Shown: positions 25,306-33,707, numbered from the stretch's first letter. The stretch: DNA of 64,000 bases from Aquincola agrisoli (GCF_036621135.1 NZ_JAZIBG010000020.1:62001-126000); one strand, 5' to 3'. The notes: generated from the sequence alone by a model not told the origin. Numbers and translations: made by a program.

Positions 25306-26406
25306 GGGTTTGTCTCCGTCCAGGGGTTTAGAGAACACGTAGTCGGGGATGTGGATCTCCCCTTCGAAAATCTTTCGCGCGGTGCGCACCAGGGCGGCGC
25401 GCCGGATGCGGGCGTCGTCGCCTTCGCCGTCGATCTCGACCGCGACGTCGATGCGCCCCTGCGGGTGCAGCACCAGCACGTTGCGGGCGCCGCTGGCGAT
25501 GCGCGCGGCGCTGGCCACCGTGCCCGGCAGCGAGAACGCGGCGGCGACGCCGATCGCGCCGGTGACGGCGTGCGAGGCATGGCAGCGTTTGGGGGTGAAG
25601 TAGCGCGAGGTGATGCTGTCGGCGTCGTCGCCGGCGCTGACGATCACCGGCTTGGGGATCACGCTGTCGCGCACGTCGCCCAGGCCCATCAGTTCACCGG
25701 CCTGGCGGCGCAGCGCCTCGATCCGGTCGAGCAGCGCGCCGTCGGCATCGAGCTGCGCCGGGGATTCGCGGCCGCTCACGCCCAGGCTCGCGGCGTGCAC
25801 GACCATCAGCGGCATGGCCGCGTCGATGCAGGTGACGGGCGTCCCTTCGATCACGTCGATGCGCCGGCCGGTGGGAAACACCGAGCCGGTGACGGCGCCC
25901 CAGGCGTCGAGGAAGTCGAGCTGGATCGGCGCCGCCGTGCCGGCCACGCCGTCGATGCGGGTCTGCCCTTCGTAGGCGACGCGGCGGCCGGGCGTCTGCA
26001 CCGTCACGTCGATGCGCGAGCGGGTGTTGACGTTGAACACGCGCACGGTGGTGGTGCCGTCGGCGGCGGGCACCAGGCCCTGCTCGATGGCGAAGGGCGC
26101 AACGCCCGAGAGCATGTTCCCGCAGTTGGGCCGCATGTCGACCGACTGCTGGCCGACGCCGACCTGCGCGAAGAGGTAGTCCACGTCGCAATCGGGCTGG
26201 CTGGAGCGAGAAACGATGGCCACCTTGCTGGTGAGCGTGCTGCCGCCACCCACGCCGTCCACCTGCAGCAGGTCGGAGGCGCCGATCGCGCCGATCAGCG
26301 CCTGGTCGCGGGCCAGGTCGTCGGCGGGCAGCCATTCGCGCAGGAAGAACGGGCCCCGCGAGGTGCCGGCGCGCATCAGGACGCAAGGGAGGGTGAGCTG
26401 TGCCAT
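24322..26406 (-). CDS. PrpF-family isomerase, reading in frame into the Bug protein
   Basis: The first about 359 residues form a complete PrpF/GalD-type protein: CVLMRAGTSRGPFFL at the N-terminus, the Cys block DMRPNCGNMLSG, and IPKPVIVSAGDDADSI, with a family-like end at IFEGEIHIPDYVF near 25330. PrpF relatives isomerise the double bond of aconitate-type acids or tautomerise 4-oxalomesaconate. No stop follows; the frame continues through a short linker into the signal peptide and body of the Bug protein (694 residues in total). A periplasmic signal inside a cytosolic fusion is not sensible. Separate synthesis from GTG 25305 is more likely, with the PrpF stop lost by a small lesion. Start ATG 26406. 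Confidence 0.78.
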   Translation of the reverse strand: MAQLTLPCVLMRAGTSRGPFFLREWLPADDLARDQALIGAIGASDLLQVDGVGGGSTLTSKVAIVSRSSQPDCDVDYLFAQVGVGQQSVDMRPNCGNMLSGVAPFAIEQGLVPAADGTTTVRVFNVNTRSRIDVTVQTPGRRVAYEGQTRIDGVAGTAAPIQLDFLDAWGAVTGSVFPTGRRIDVIEGTPVTCIDAAMPLMVVHAASLGVSGRESPAQLDADGALLDRIEALRRQAGELMGLGDVRDSVIPKPVIVSAGDDADSITSRYFTPKRCHASHAVTGAIGVAAAFSLPGTVASAARIASGARNVLVLHPQGRIDVAVEIDGEGDDARIRRAALVRTARKIFEGEIHIPDYVFSKPLDGDKPVKKLIAPLVAATLAAAAPAVALAQAAAAPPYPTKTITIVVPTAAGGANDAMARTIAQKLGPMLGQTIIIDNRAGANGSIASEFVARAAPDGHTLMLGYIATHSMNPALQKLRYDPVKDFEPIGLVAYSPTLMVANTSVPVKDVRDLVAQLKAKPDKYSYASAGNGTAPHFAAELFKLNAKVVMLGVPYKGSAPAVNDTIAGQTDFMFPSLYTASTHVKNGKLRALAVAGPSRVPSMPDVPTLKEAGVDGVDVTQWYALFAPAKTPKAVIEKLNKAVNEVLADKETAKRIEDHGADVQTSTPAELGDLVKSELVKWKRVVTEARLTAD

Positions 26407-26459
26407 GGGGTGAATCATGGACGCGAGATAGATGCATGTGAATTGCAGAGTTGGTATCG

Positions 26460-26482
26460 ATTGATCCACACTGTCGATCAAT
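26460..26482. promoter_or_regulatory. Likely LysR operator in the divergent promoter
   Basis: Inverted repeat ATTGATC (26460-26466), nine-base spacer, GATCAAT (26476-26482), placed in the 100-base gap between the LysR gene (plus) and the PrpF-Bug operon (minus). Position and dyad shape fit a LysR-type recognition site. Binding by the adjacent regulator is inferred. Confidence 0.5.
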
Positions 26483-26506
26483 GGAACTCCCCTGCCGAGC
26501 GACGCC

Positions 26507-27469
26507 ATGGCCATCAACTTCGACCTGAACGACCTGCTGGCCTTCCGCGCGGTGGCCGAGCTGGGCAACTTCCGCCGTGCGGCCGAGGCGGTGCACATCT
26601 CGCAGCCGGCGTTCAGCCGCCGCATCGAGAAGCTGGAGGAGGCGCTGGGCGTGCGCCTGCTCGAACGCACCACGCGCCGCGTGAGCCTGACGGCCGTGGG
26701 CCGCGACTTCGCGCGCAAGGTGCAGCAGCTGCTCGACGACCTGGACGGCACGCTGCTGGGCATCCGCGGCGTGGCCGCCACGCGCATGGGCGAGGTGACG
26801 ATCGCCTGCGTGCCGTCGACCGTCTACTACTACCTGTCGCAGGTGATCCGCCGCTACCGCGAGACCTACCCGAAGATCCGCGTGAAGGTGATGGACGCCA
26901 GTGCCAACGACGTGCTGGGCGCGGTCTCGCGCAGCGAGGCGGACTTCGGGCTCAACTTCATCGGCGGGCAGGAGCCCGACATCGAGTTCACGACGCTGCT
27001 GGAGGAGCGCTTCGTCGCCGCCTGCCGGCGCGACCATCCGCTGGCGCGCAAGCGCCGGGTGACCTGGCAGGAGCTGGCCGCGCACGACTACATCGGCATC
27101 AGCCAGTCGTCGGGCAACCGGCTGCTGATCGACCAGGCGCTGGCCGGCGTGGCTGGGCGTCCGCAGAGCCTGTACGAGGCGCAGCACGTCACGACGCTGC
27201 TGGGGCTGGTGGAGGCGGGGCTGGGGGTGTCGGTGGTGCCGTCGCTGGCGATGCCGGGCAAGGACCATCCGCTGCTGGTGAGCGTGCCGCTCGAGGAGCC
27301 GGTGGTCACGCGGCGCGTGGGTCTGATCCGCCGGCGGGGCCGGCCGCTCTCGCCCGCGGCGCAGCAGCTGTTCGACTTCTTCGCGGAGCTGGAATCGGCG
27401 CAGGCCTCGGCGAAGACGTCGGCGAAGGCGCTGCGGCGCGGGCCTGCGCGGGCGGCCGGTGTGCGGTAG
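26507..27469 (+). CDS. LysR-family transcriptional regulator
   Basis: A 320-residue LysR regulator. The N-terminal winged helix has LLAFRAVAELGNFRRAAEAVHISQPAFSRRIEKLEEALG, and the effector-binding domain (about 90-295) is of periplasmic-binding fold with the usual GLGVSVVPSLAMP segment. A basic Ala/Arg tail ends the protein. It is divergent from the PrpF-Bug-porin-MaoC-CoA-transferase-CitE-lyase operon and is its probable activator, responding to the imported acid or a derivative. The dyad at 26460-26482 is the candidate site. Confidence 0.92.
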   Translation: MAINFDLNDLLAFRAVAELGNFRRAAEAVHISQPAFSRRIEKLEEALGVRLLERTTRRVSLTAVGRDFARKVQQLLDDLDGTLLGIRGVAATRMGEVTIACVPSTVYYYLSQVIRRYRETYPKIRVKVMDASANDVLGAVSRSEADFGLNFIGGQEPDIEFTTLLEERFVAACRRDHPLARKRRVTWQELAAHDYIGISQSSGNRLLIDQALAGVAGRPQSLYEAQHVTTLLGLVEAGLGVSVVPSLAMPGKDHPLLVSVPLEEPVVTRRVGLIRRRGRPLSPAAQQLFDFFAELESAQASAKTSAKALRRGPARAAGVR

Positions 27470-27501
27470 CGTCGGCACCCGACGCCACCGCGGAGCCTCG
27501 C

Positions 27502-27879
27502 ATGGACATCGCCAACGCCTTCCTCGAACACCTCGGCACCCGGCTCGTGGCCTGGGAAACCGGGTTCTGCCGCCTCGAGCTCGACATCGAGCCGCGGCAC
27601 CTGAACCGCCAGTCGAGCCTGCAGGGCGGCGTGACCGCCACGCTGCTCGACGCGGCCTGCGGCTACGCCGGCCTGATCACCGATGCCGACGGCCAGCCGG
27701 TGAACGCGTTGACGCTGATGCTCAGCATCAGCTACCACGCCAGGGCGCAGGAAGGCCTGCTGATCGCCGAAGGACGGGTGACCGGCGGTGGCCGGCGCAT
27801 CTACTTCGCGAGCGCCGAGCTGCGCACCGCGGACGGCCGGCTCGTGGCCACCGCGCAGGGTACGTTCAAGCGCTCGTAG
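27502..27879 (+). CDS. PaaI-family hot-dog thioesterase
   Basis: A 125-residue single hot-dog domain. The central helix block LNRQSSLQGGVTATLLDAACGYAG holds the PaaI-type HGG-like turn (here LQGG) and an Asp that is a usual catalytic residue. The second half has LMLSISYHARAQEG and VATAQGTFKR. It should hydrolyse acyl-CoA thioesters. It starts 32 bases after the LysR gene on the same strand, and may clear dead-end CoA esters of the divergent pathway; that link is inference. Confidence 0.85.
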   Translation: MDIANAFLEHLGTRLVAWETGFCRLELDIEPRHLNRQSSLQGGVTATLLDAACGYAGLITDADGQPVNALTLMLSISYHARAQEGLLIAEGRVTGGGRRIYFASAELRTADGRLVATAQGTFKRS

Positions 27880-27888
27880 CGGCGGCCG

Positions 27889-29313
27889 TCATGCGCCGGG
27901 CGCGATGCGCTGCATCAGCCGCGCCGGCGTGCAGGGCCAGCCGACCCGGCCGAACCAGGCGCCCCCCGCGATGGTGAGGGCGTTGACGAGGCCGTACACC
28001 ACCAGGGCCGCACCCTGGGCCGCGAACACGGCCGCGAGCCCCCAGCCCTGGTGCAGCGCCAGCAGCCCGCCGAGGCCGGCCACGGCCAGGCGGGCGATGT
28101 TGCCCGCCACCGGCCAACCCAGGCGGCCCGCGCCCTGCGACGCGAAATAAAGCACCAGCCCCAGGCCGAAGAAGCCGTACAGCGGACCCACGGTGCGCAG
28201 GTAGGCGGCGCCGGCCTCCAGCATCGCGGGGTCGGTGCCGAAGAGGCCGAGCCAGGCGTGCGGCCACAGTGCCGCGGCGAGGCCGATGGTCTCGGTGATG
28301 GCCACCGCCAGGCCCGCGCCGATCCACGTCGCGCGCAGCGCGCGCTCGCGCTGACCTGCGCCGATGCAGGTGCCGACCATCGCCACCAGCGGCGCCCCGA
28401 AGCCGAAGACGAGCGGGACGAGCAGGTATTCGAGCCGCGCGCCGGTGCCGTAGCCGGCGATGGCCGCCGGGCCGAAGCGGCCCACCAGCGCGGTGGCGAT
28501 GCCGATGGCGATGTTGGTGGCGGCCGCGGACACGGCCGCGGCCAGCCCCACGCCTAGGATCGCGCGGAACAGCGGCCAGCGCAGCGGCACGCCGCGCCAG
28601 GACGGGCGCAGCAGGCTGCGCGACGAGGCCAGGTAGCCCAGCAGCACCAGCGAGCCGACGGCGTAGTACAGCAGCAGCGCCACCGCGCCGCCCGCGATGC
28701 CCATCGCCGGCAGCGGACCCCAGCCGAAGATGAGCGCCGGCGACAGCGGCACCAGCAGCAGCGCGCCGATGCAGATCACCGCGGCCTGCACCGCCATGTT
28801 GCCGGTGCCGCGGATCACCGCGGCCAGCGCGTTGAAGAGCCAGATCAGCACGGCCCCCGCGAACACCCAGTTGGAATAGACCATGGCCGCTTCGAGCGCG
28901 GCGCCGCTGGCGCCCATCTGCGCATACAGCGCCCGCCCGCCGAACAGCACCGCCAGCATGAACACGATGCCGAAGCCGATCGCGATCAGCGCGGCATGCA
29001 GCACCAGGGCATTGGCGTCGTCGCGGCGGCGTGCGCCCAATGCGCGGGCGATGGCCGAGGCGATGCCACCCCCCATCGCGCCGGCCGACATCATCTGCAT
29101 CAGCATCACGACGGGAAAGACGACCGACACGCCGGCGAGGGCGTCGGTGCCGAGTTGGCCGATGAAGTAGGTCTCGACCAGGCCGACGCCGGCCTGCGCG
29201 AACATCACCAGCACGTTGGGCGCGCCCAGGCGCAGCAGCGTGGGCGCGATCGGCCCTTCGAGCAGCCGGCGCGTGCGGGGATCGAGGTCGGCACGCGTGG
29301 CGGGCGGGGTCAT
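27889..29313 (-). CDS. MATE-family efflux transporter
   Basis: A 474-residue membrane protein with about 12 hydrophobic helices in two similar halves, as in multidrug and toxin extrusion proteins. The N-terminal half has LRLGAPNVLVMFAQAGVGLVETYFIGQLGTDALAGVS; the second half has IAGYGTGARLEYLLVPLVFGFGAPLVAMVGTCIGAGQ. It exchanges cations for organic compounds across the inner membrane; the substrate is unknown. The gene is monocistronic. A perfect 14-base palindrome lies 18 bases upstream of its start. Confidence 0.9.
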   Translation of the reverse strand: MTPPATRADLDPRTRRLLEGPIAPTLLRLGAPNVLVMFAQAGVGLVETYFIGQLGTDALAGVSVVFPVVMLMQMMSAGAMGGGIASAIARALGARRRDDANALVLHAALIAIGFGIVFMLAVLFGGRALYAQMGASGAALEAAMVYSNWVFAGAVLIWLFNALAAVIRGTGNMAVQAAVICIGALLLVPLSPALIFGWGPLPAMGIAGGAVALLLYYAVGSLVLLGYLASSRSLLRPSWRGVPLRWPLFRAILGVGLAAAVSAAATNIAIGIATALVGRFGPAAIAGYGTGARLEYLLVPLVFGFGAPLVAMVGTCIGAGQRERALRATWIGAGLAVAITETIGLAAALWPHAWLGLFGTDPAMLEAGAAYLRTVGPLYGFFGLGLVLYFASQGAGRLGWPVAGNIARLAVAGLGGLLALHQGWGLAAVFAAQGAALVVYGLVNALTIAGGAWFGRVGWPCTPARLMQRIAPGA

Positions 29314-29331
29314 CGGTCGGGCTCCTGAAAT

Positions 29332-29345
29332 ATGACGGCCGTCAT
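29332..29345. promoter_or_regulatory. 14-base palindrome upstream of the MATE gene
   Basis: ATGACGGCCGTCAT is a perfect palindrome 18 bases upstream of the MATE start codon, where a TetR- or MarR-type repressor of an efflux gene would bind. No regulator gene is adjacent, so the cognate factor is unknown. Confidence 0.35.
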
Positions 29346-29410
29346 TTCCGACAGGCTACCACCTTCTACCCAGGCTTGCAGTGCTGGGGGGCGCCAGCGG
29401 CGCCCCGGCG

Positions 29411-29446
29411 AAAAAAAGCCCCGGGGCGGTCGGGCCGCGCCGGGGC
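29411..29446 (-). terminator. Intrinsic terminator of tctBA
   Basis: On the minus strand a GC stem (arms 29440-29446 and 29418-29424, GCCCCGG/CCGGGGC) is followed by seven T (29417-29411), 38 bases after the tctA stop. Confidence 0.7.
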
Positions 29447-29484
29447 GAAGGGTGACGCCCGGGGAGGGCGTCGGGGAGGATCGG

Positions 29485-30993
29485 TCAGTCTTCCTGGAAG
29501 GCCTCTTCGCGCTTCTTCTTGATCGAGGGCAGCATCACGATGACGATCAGCAGCGCCGCGGCGAGCAGCAGGCCGGCCGAGAGCGGACGGGTCGCGAAGG
29601 TCGACCAGTCGCCGCGCGACAGCAGCAGCGCGCGCCGCAGGTTCTCTTCCATCATCGGCCCCAGGATGAAGCCCAGCAGCAGCGGCGCCGGCTCGCAGCC
29701 CAGCTTGTAGAAGATGTAGCCGACGACCGCGAAGCCCGCGCCCATGTACACGTTGAAGTTGTTGTTGTTCAGCGTGTAGAGGCCGATGCAGCAGAACACC
29801 ATGATGGCCGGGAACAGGAAGCGGTAGGGCACCGTCAGCAGCTTGATCCAGATGCCGATCAGCGGCAGGTTCAGGATGATCAGCATCAGGTTGCCGACCC
29901 ACATCGATGCGATCAGGCCCCAGAACAGCTCGGGGTTGCTCGACATCACCTGCGGGCCGGGCTGGATGCCCTTGATGGTCATCGCGCCCACCATCAGCGC
30001 CATCACCGCGTTGGGCGGGATGCCCAGCGTCAGCATCGGGATGAAGCTGGTCTGCGCGCCGGCGTTGTTGGCCGACTCGGGACCGGCCACGCCCTGGATC
30101 GCGCCCTTGCCGAAGGGCACGCTCGGCCTCTTGACGATCTTCTTCTCGAGCGTGTACGACGCGAACGACGACAGCAGCGCCCCGCCGCCGGGCAGCACGC
30201 CCAGGATGGAGCCGAGCGCCGTGCCGCGCAGCACGGAAGGCGCCGCGTCCTTGAAGTCCTGCCTGGTCGGCCAGAGGCCCTTCACGTCGCGGGTGAAGAC
30301 CTCCCGCTTCTCGGCCGGCTGGCCGAGGTTGGCGATGATCTCGCCGAAGCCGAATACGCCCATCGCGATCGCGACGAAGTCGATGCCGTCGGTCAGCTCG
30401 GGGATGTCGAACGAGAAGCGGGGCGTGCCCGAGATCACGTCGGTGTTGATCTGCCCGAGCAGCAGGCCCAGGATGATCATCGAGATGGCCTTGACGAGCG
30501 AGCCCGAGGCCAGCACCACCGCGCCGATCAGGCCCAGCACCATCAGCGAGAAGTACTCCGCCGGGCCGAACTTGAAGGCCAGCTCCGTCAGCGGCGGCGC
30601 GAACGCCGCGATGACGATGGTGCCCACGCAGCCGGCGAAGAACGAGCCCAGGCCGGCGGCGGCGAGCGCGGGGCCGGCACGCCCCTGGCGGGCCATCTGG
30701 TAGCCGTCGATCGCGGTGACGACCGAGCTGGACTCGCCCGGCACGTTGATCAGGATGGCGGTGGTGGAGCCGCCGTACTGCGCGCCGTAGTAGATGCCGG
30801 CCAGCATGATGAGCGCCGGCGTTGCGTCGAGCGCGTACACCGACGGCAGCAGCATCGCGATGGTCGCCACCGGCCCCAGGCCGGGCAGCACGCCGATCAG
30901 CGTGCCGAGCAGCGCGCCGCCGAAGGCATAGAGCAGGTTCTGCATCGTGAAGGCGACGCTGAACCCCATGCCGAGGTTGTGGATCAGGTCCAT
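29485..30993 (-). CDS. tctA: Tripartite tricarboxylate transporter, large permease subunit TctA
   Basis: A 502-residue polytopic protein of the TctA family. The first conserved block GTLIGVLPGLGPVATIAMLLP (about 30-50) and the second GGSTTAILINVPGESSSVVTAIDGYQMARQG are present, with a repeat of this motif in the second half (SILGVLPGGGALLSSF). It forms the main channel of a cation-coupled, binding-protein-dependent carboxylate importer. It follows tctB after ten bases. No tctC is adjacent; the Bug protein at 24322-25305 is a candidate partner. Confidence 0.93.
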   Translation of the reverse strand: MDLIHNLGMGFSVAFTMQNLLYAFGGALLGTLIGVLPGLGPVATIAMLLPSVYALDATPALIMLAGIYYGAQYGGSTTAILINVPGESSSVVTAIDGYQMARQGRAGPALAAAGLGSFFAGCVGTIVIAAFAPPLTELAFKFGPAEYFSLMVLGLIGAVVLASGSLVKAISMIILGLLLGQINTDVISGTPRFSFDIPELTDGIDFVAIAMGVFGFGEIIANLGQPAEKREVFTRDVKGLWPTRQDFKDAAPSVLRGTALGSILGVLPGGGALLSSFASYTLEKKIVKRPSVPFGKGAIQGVAGPESANNAGAQTSFIPMLTLGIPPNAVMALMVGAMTIKGIQPGPQVMSSNPELFWGLIASMWVGNLMLIILNLPLIGIWIKLLTVPYRFLFPAIMVFCCIGLYTLNNNNFNVYMGAGFAVVGYIFYKLGCEPAPLLLGFILGPMMEENLRRALLLSRGDWSTFATRPLSAGLLLAAALLIVIVMLPSIKKKREEAFQED

Positions 30994-31003
30994 GGTGCCT
31001 GCC

Positions 31004-31471
31004 TCACTGGCCGAGGAAGGTGGGCCAGATCGGGATGACCAGGTTCAAGCCCCAGTCGAACACGGCCCAGCTGCCGATGGTGAGGATGGCGGCGTCCGCG
31101 ATCACCTCTTTCCAGTTGAACTCGTCGCCGGCGAACGAGGAGACGATCACCAGCAGCGGCAGCGCGATGGCCATGCCCAGCGTCGGCAGCGTGAAGCCGA
31201 AGATCAGCACCGCGCCGGTGACGGTCAGCAGCGGCCGCCAGGCGAAGGCGCCGATGGCGTTGTCGTCGCCGGTGTCGATCGCCAGCGCCTTCAGCACCTC
31301 GACCGCGCCGAGGACGGCCAGCAGCAGCCCGAGGCCGAACGGGAAGTAGCCCGGCCCGGGCCGGGCGGACGAGCCGAAGCTGTAGTTCGTGGCGCCCCAC
31401 GCGAAGGCGATGCCCACGACGAGGAACATCAGCCCTGCCCAGAAGTCCTTGTGGTTCTTGATACTCAACAT
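31004..31471 (-). CDS. tctB: Tripartite tricarboxylate transporter, small subunit TctB
   Basis: A 155-residue protein with four hydrophobic segments, starting HKDFWAGLMFLVVGIAFAWGATNYSFGSSARPGPGYFPFGLG, which is the family hallmark (ARPGPGYFP). It is the small membrane subunit partnering TctA. GGAGA precedes ATG 31471. Together with tctA it is transcribed away from the TctD/TctE-like pair, from a 98-base divergent spacer. Confidence 0.92.
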   Translation of the reverse strand: MLSIKNHKDFWAGLMFLVVGIAFAWGATNYSFGSSARPGPGYFPFGLGLLLAVLGAVEVLKALAIDTGDDNAIGAFAWRPLLTVTGAVLIFGFTLPTLGMAIALPLLVIVSSFAGDEFNWKEVIADAAILTIGSWAVFDWGLNLVIPIWPTFLGQ

Positions 31472-31569
31472 CCAGTCTCCTTCGGTCGCATCCGATCCAA
31501 TGCATTGATGACGGCCGCGTTTATCCTCCCAGGCACCTGACCGCCGCCTGACCAAGCGAGTAAGTACAA

Positions 31570-32235
31570 GTGCGTATCCTGTTGGCCGAAGACGATGCCG
31601 TGCTCTGCGGCGTGATCTGCAAAAGCCTCGAAGCCGCCGGCCATCGCGTCGATGCCGTGGGCTCGCTGGCGCACACGCGGCTGCTGTGGCGAGAGCAGCC
31701 CTTCGATGCGGTGCTGCTCGACATCAACCTCGGCGACGGCAGCGGCATCACCGCGCTGCGCGAGGCGCGCGGCCGCGGCGACAACACGCCGGTGCTGGTG
31801 CTGACCGCCCGCAACCGTACCGAGGAGCGCATCGCCGGCCTCGATGCCGGCGCGGACGACTACCTCGGCAAGCCCTTCGAGCTGGCCGAGGTGGAGGCGC
31901 GGCTGCGTGCGCTGGTGCGCCGCGCCAGCGGCACCGGCGACCGCGTGCAGTTGGGCACGCTGATGCTCGACCGGCAGGCGCGCCGCTTCCAGCTTGGCGC
32001 CGAGCCGCTGGAGATGCCCGCGCGCGAGTTCGAGGTGCTGTGGGAGCTGATGACGCCGCCGGGCCGCGTGGTGGCCAAGCGCGCGCTGTCGGAGAAGCTG
32101 TCGGCGCTCGACGAGGCGCTGGGCGACAACGCGCTGGAGGTCTTCATCTCGCGCCTGCGCAAGCGGCTCGCCGGCAGCGGGGCGGCCATCCGCACGATGC
32201 GCGGCCTGGGCTACGTGCTCGAGCCCGAGGCGTGA
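31570..32235 (+). CDS. tctD: OmpR-family response regulator, TctD-like
   Basis: A 221-residue regulator with GTG start. Receiver domain: acidic EDD near residue 8, acceptor Asp in VLLDINLGDGSG, LTAR and GKPFEL. Effector winged helix: AREFEVLWELM, VFISRLRKRLAG, IRTMRGLGYVLEPE. In Salmonella, TctD/TctE controls tricarboxylate uptake genes; the divergent tctBA here supports the same role. Its stop overlaps the GTG of the kinase gene. Confidence 0.88.
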   Translation: MRILLAEDDAVLCGVICKSLEAAGHRVDAVGSLAHTRLLWREQPFDAVLLDINLGDGSGITALREARGRGDNTPVLVLTARNRTEERIAGLDAGADDYLGKPFELAEVEARLRALVRRASGTGDRVQLGTLMLDRQARRFQLGAEPLEMPAREFEVLWELMTPPGRVVAKRALSEKLSALDEALGDNALEVFISRLRKRLAGSGAAIRTMRGLGYVLEPEA

Positions 32236-33707
32236 TCCGGCGGCGTGCCTTGCGGCCGGTCCGGGCGGTGCTCGGCGGCCTGCCCAGCCTCGACGGCCGG
32301 CTGGCGCGCCGCGTGCTGGTGCCGTTGGCGATCGTGTGGCTCGCCGGCAGCGTGGCGGCAGCCGCGGTGGGCTCGTACTTCGCCGCCGCCGTCTTCGACC
32401 GCGCGCTGATGGACGACGCGCTCGGGCTGGCCGCCAGCGTGACCCAGGAACATGACGGCAGCCTGCGTGTCGACCTCACGGTGGACGAGCTGCGCGCGGT
32501 GCTGTTCGACCAGTCGGAGTCGGTGTTCTTCGCGGTGCGGCGGATGGACGGCAGCCTGGTGGCCGGCGATGCGCGGCTGCAGGTGGAGCGCCACCAGCCC
32601 GGGCAGCCGTACGAGTTCGCCGACCTGTCGCTCGACGACGAGGATCTTCGTGCGGTGGCGCTGGTGCGCCACTCGCCGCAGCCCTTCACGCTGGTGCTGG
32701 CGCAGACCACCCGCTACCGCGGCGCACTGCTGCGCCGCATGCTGCTGTATTCCACCGCGCCGCAGGTGCTGCTGCTGATCGCGCTGGGCGTGTGGCTGCG
32801 GCGGGCGATCCAGGTCGACGTGCAGCCCATCGCCGCGCTGCAGTCCGAGCTGAACCGCCGCGACGCGGCCGATCTGCGGCCGCTGCACGTGCCTGCGAGC
32901 ACGCACGACGTCGACCGCCTCGTGCATTCCGTCGACGCGTTGATGCAGCGCCTGAGCGCGGCGCTGCGCAGCCAGCGCGAGTTCTCCGGCAACGTGGCGC
33001 ACGAGCTGCGCACGCCGCTGGCCGGCATCCGTGCGCTGGCCGAGTACGGCCTGGCGAGCAGCGATCCCGCACGCTGGCGCGAGCAGCTGCAGGGCATCGC
33101 GCAGAGCGAGGCGCGCGCCAGCCGGCTGGTCGACCAGTTGCTGGCGATCGCGCTGGCCGACGAGTCGCCGGGCGCGATCGTGCTGCAGCCGGTGGCGCTC
33201 GACGAGGTGGTGCGGCGGGTGCTGGTGGCGGCCATGCCGCGGGCCGACGCGGCCGGCGTCGACCTCGGCGCGCAGGGCGTGGACGACACGGTGCGCGTGC
33301 AGGGCGATGCGGCGCTGCTGGAAGGCGCCCTGCAGAACCTGCTGGACAACGCGCTGCGCTACGGCCGGCCCGCCGACGGCAGCGTGCCGCAGGTGACGGT
33401 GGCGCTGCACGACGACGCCGGCCGCGTGCTGCTGTCGGTGGTGGACAACGGGCCCGGCATGGCGGCGGCGGACCCGGCGAGGCTGCTCGCGCGCTGGCAG
33501 CAGGGCGGTGCGGGCCGGCGGCTGGGCGAGGGCGCCGGCCTGGGCCTGGCGATCGTTTCGCGCTACGCGCAGCTGTTGGGCGCGGCCCTGTCGGTCGGGC
33601 CGGGTCCGCAAGGGCAGGGCACCTGCGTGCAGCTGGCTTTCGCGGCCGACGCCTCGCCTGCGCATACGATCGCCGTTTCTCCGATCGACGACCCCTCCAC
33701 ACCATGA
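32232..33707 (+). CDS. tctE: Sensor histidine kinase, TctE-like
   Basis: A 491-residue inner-membrane kinase starting at GTG 32232. Two membrane segments (about 30-55 and 175-195) flank a periplasmic sensor of about 120 residues. HisKA carries the phospho-His in NVAHELRTPLAGIRALAEYG; HATPase boxes are NLLDNALRYGR, DNGPGM and GEGAGLGLAIV. Overlap with the upstream regulator gene implies a cognate pair. The predicted signal is an extracellular di- or tricarboxylate, by analogy to TctE. Its stop overlaps the ATG of the esterase gene, so three genes are coupled. Confidence 0.88.
   Translation: MIRRRALRPVRAVLGGLPSLDGRLARRVLVPLAIVWLAGSVAAAAVGSYFAAAVFDRALMDDALGLAASVTQEHDGSLRVDLTVDELRAVLFDQSESVFFAVRRMDGSLVAGDARLQVERHQPGQPYEFADLSLDDEDLRAVALVRHSPQPFTLVLAQTTRYRGALLRRMLLYSTAPQVLLLIALGVWLRRAIQVDVQPIAALQSELNRRDAADLRPLHVPASTHDVDRLVHSVDALMQRLSAALRSQREFSGNVAHELRTPLAGIRALAEYGLASSDPARWREQLQGIAQSEARASRLVDQLLAIALADESPGAIVLQPVALDEVVRRVLVAAMPRADAAGVDLGAQGVDDTVRVQGDAALLEGALQNLLDNALRYGRPADGSVPQVTVALHDDAGRVLLSVVDNGPGMAAADPARLLARWQQGGAGRRLGEGAGLGLAIVSRYAQLLGAALSVGPGPQGQGTCVQLAFAADASPAHTIAVSPIDDPSTP

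Noticed and set aside
24136..27879. A plus-strand frame of over 1200 codons running through the polycarboxylate operon into the LysR and thioesterase genes
   Set aside because: Only a shadow: it crosses real genes on both strands in the wrong frame, and only its last part coincides with the thioesterase frame.
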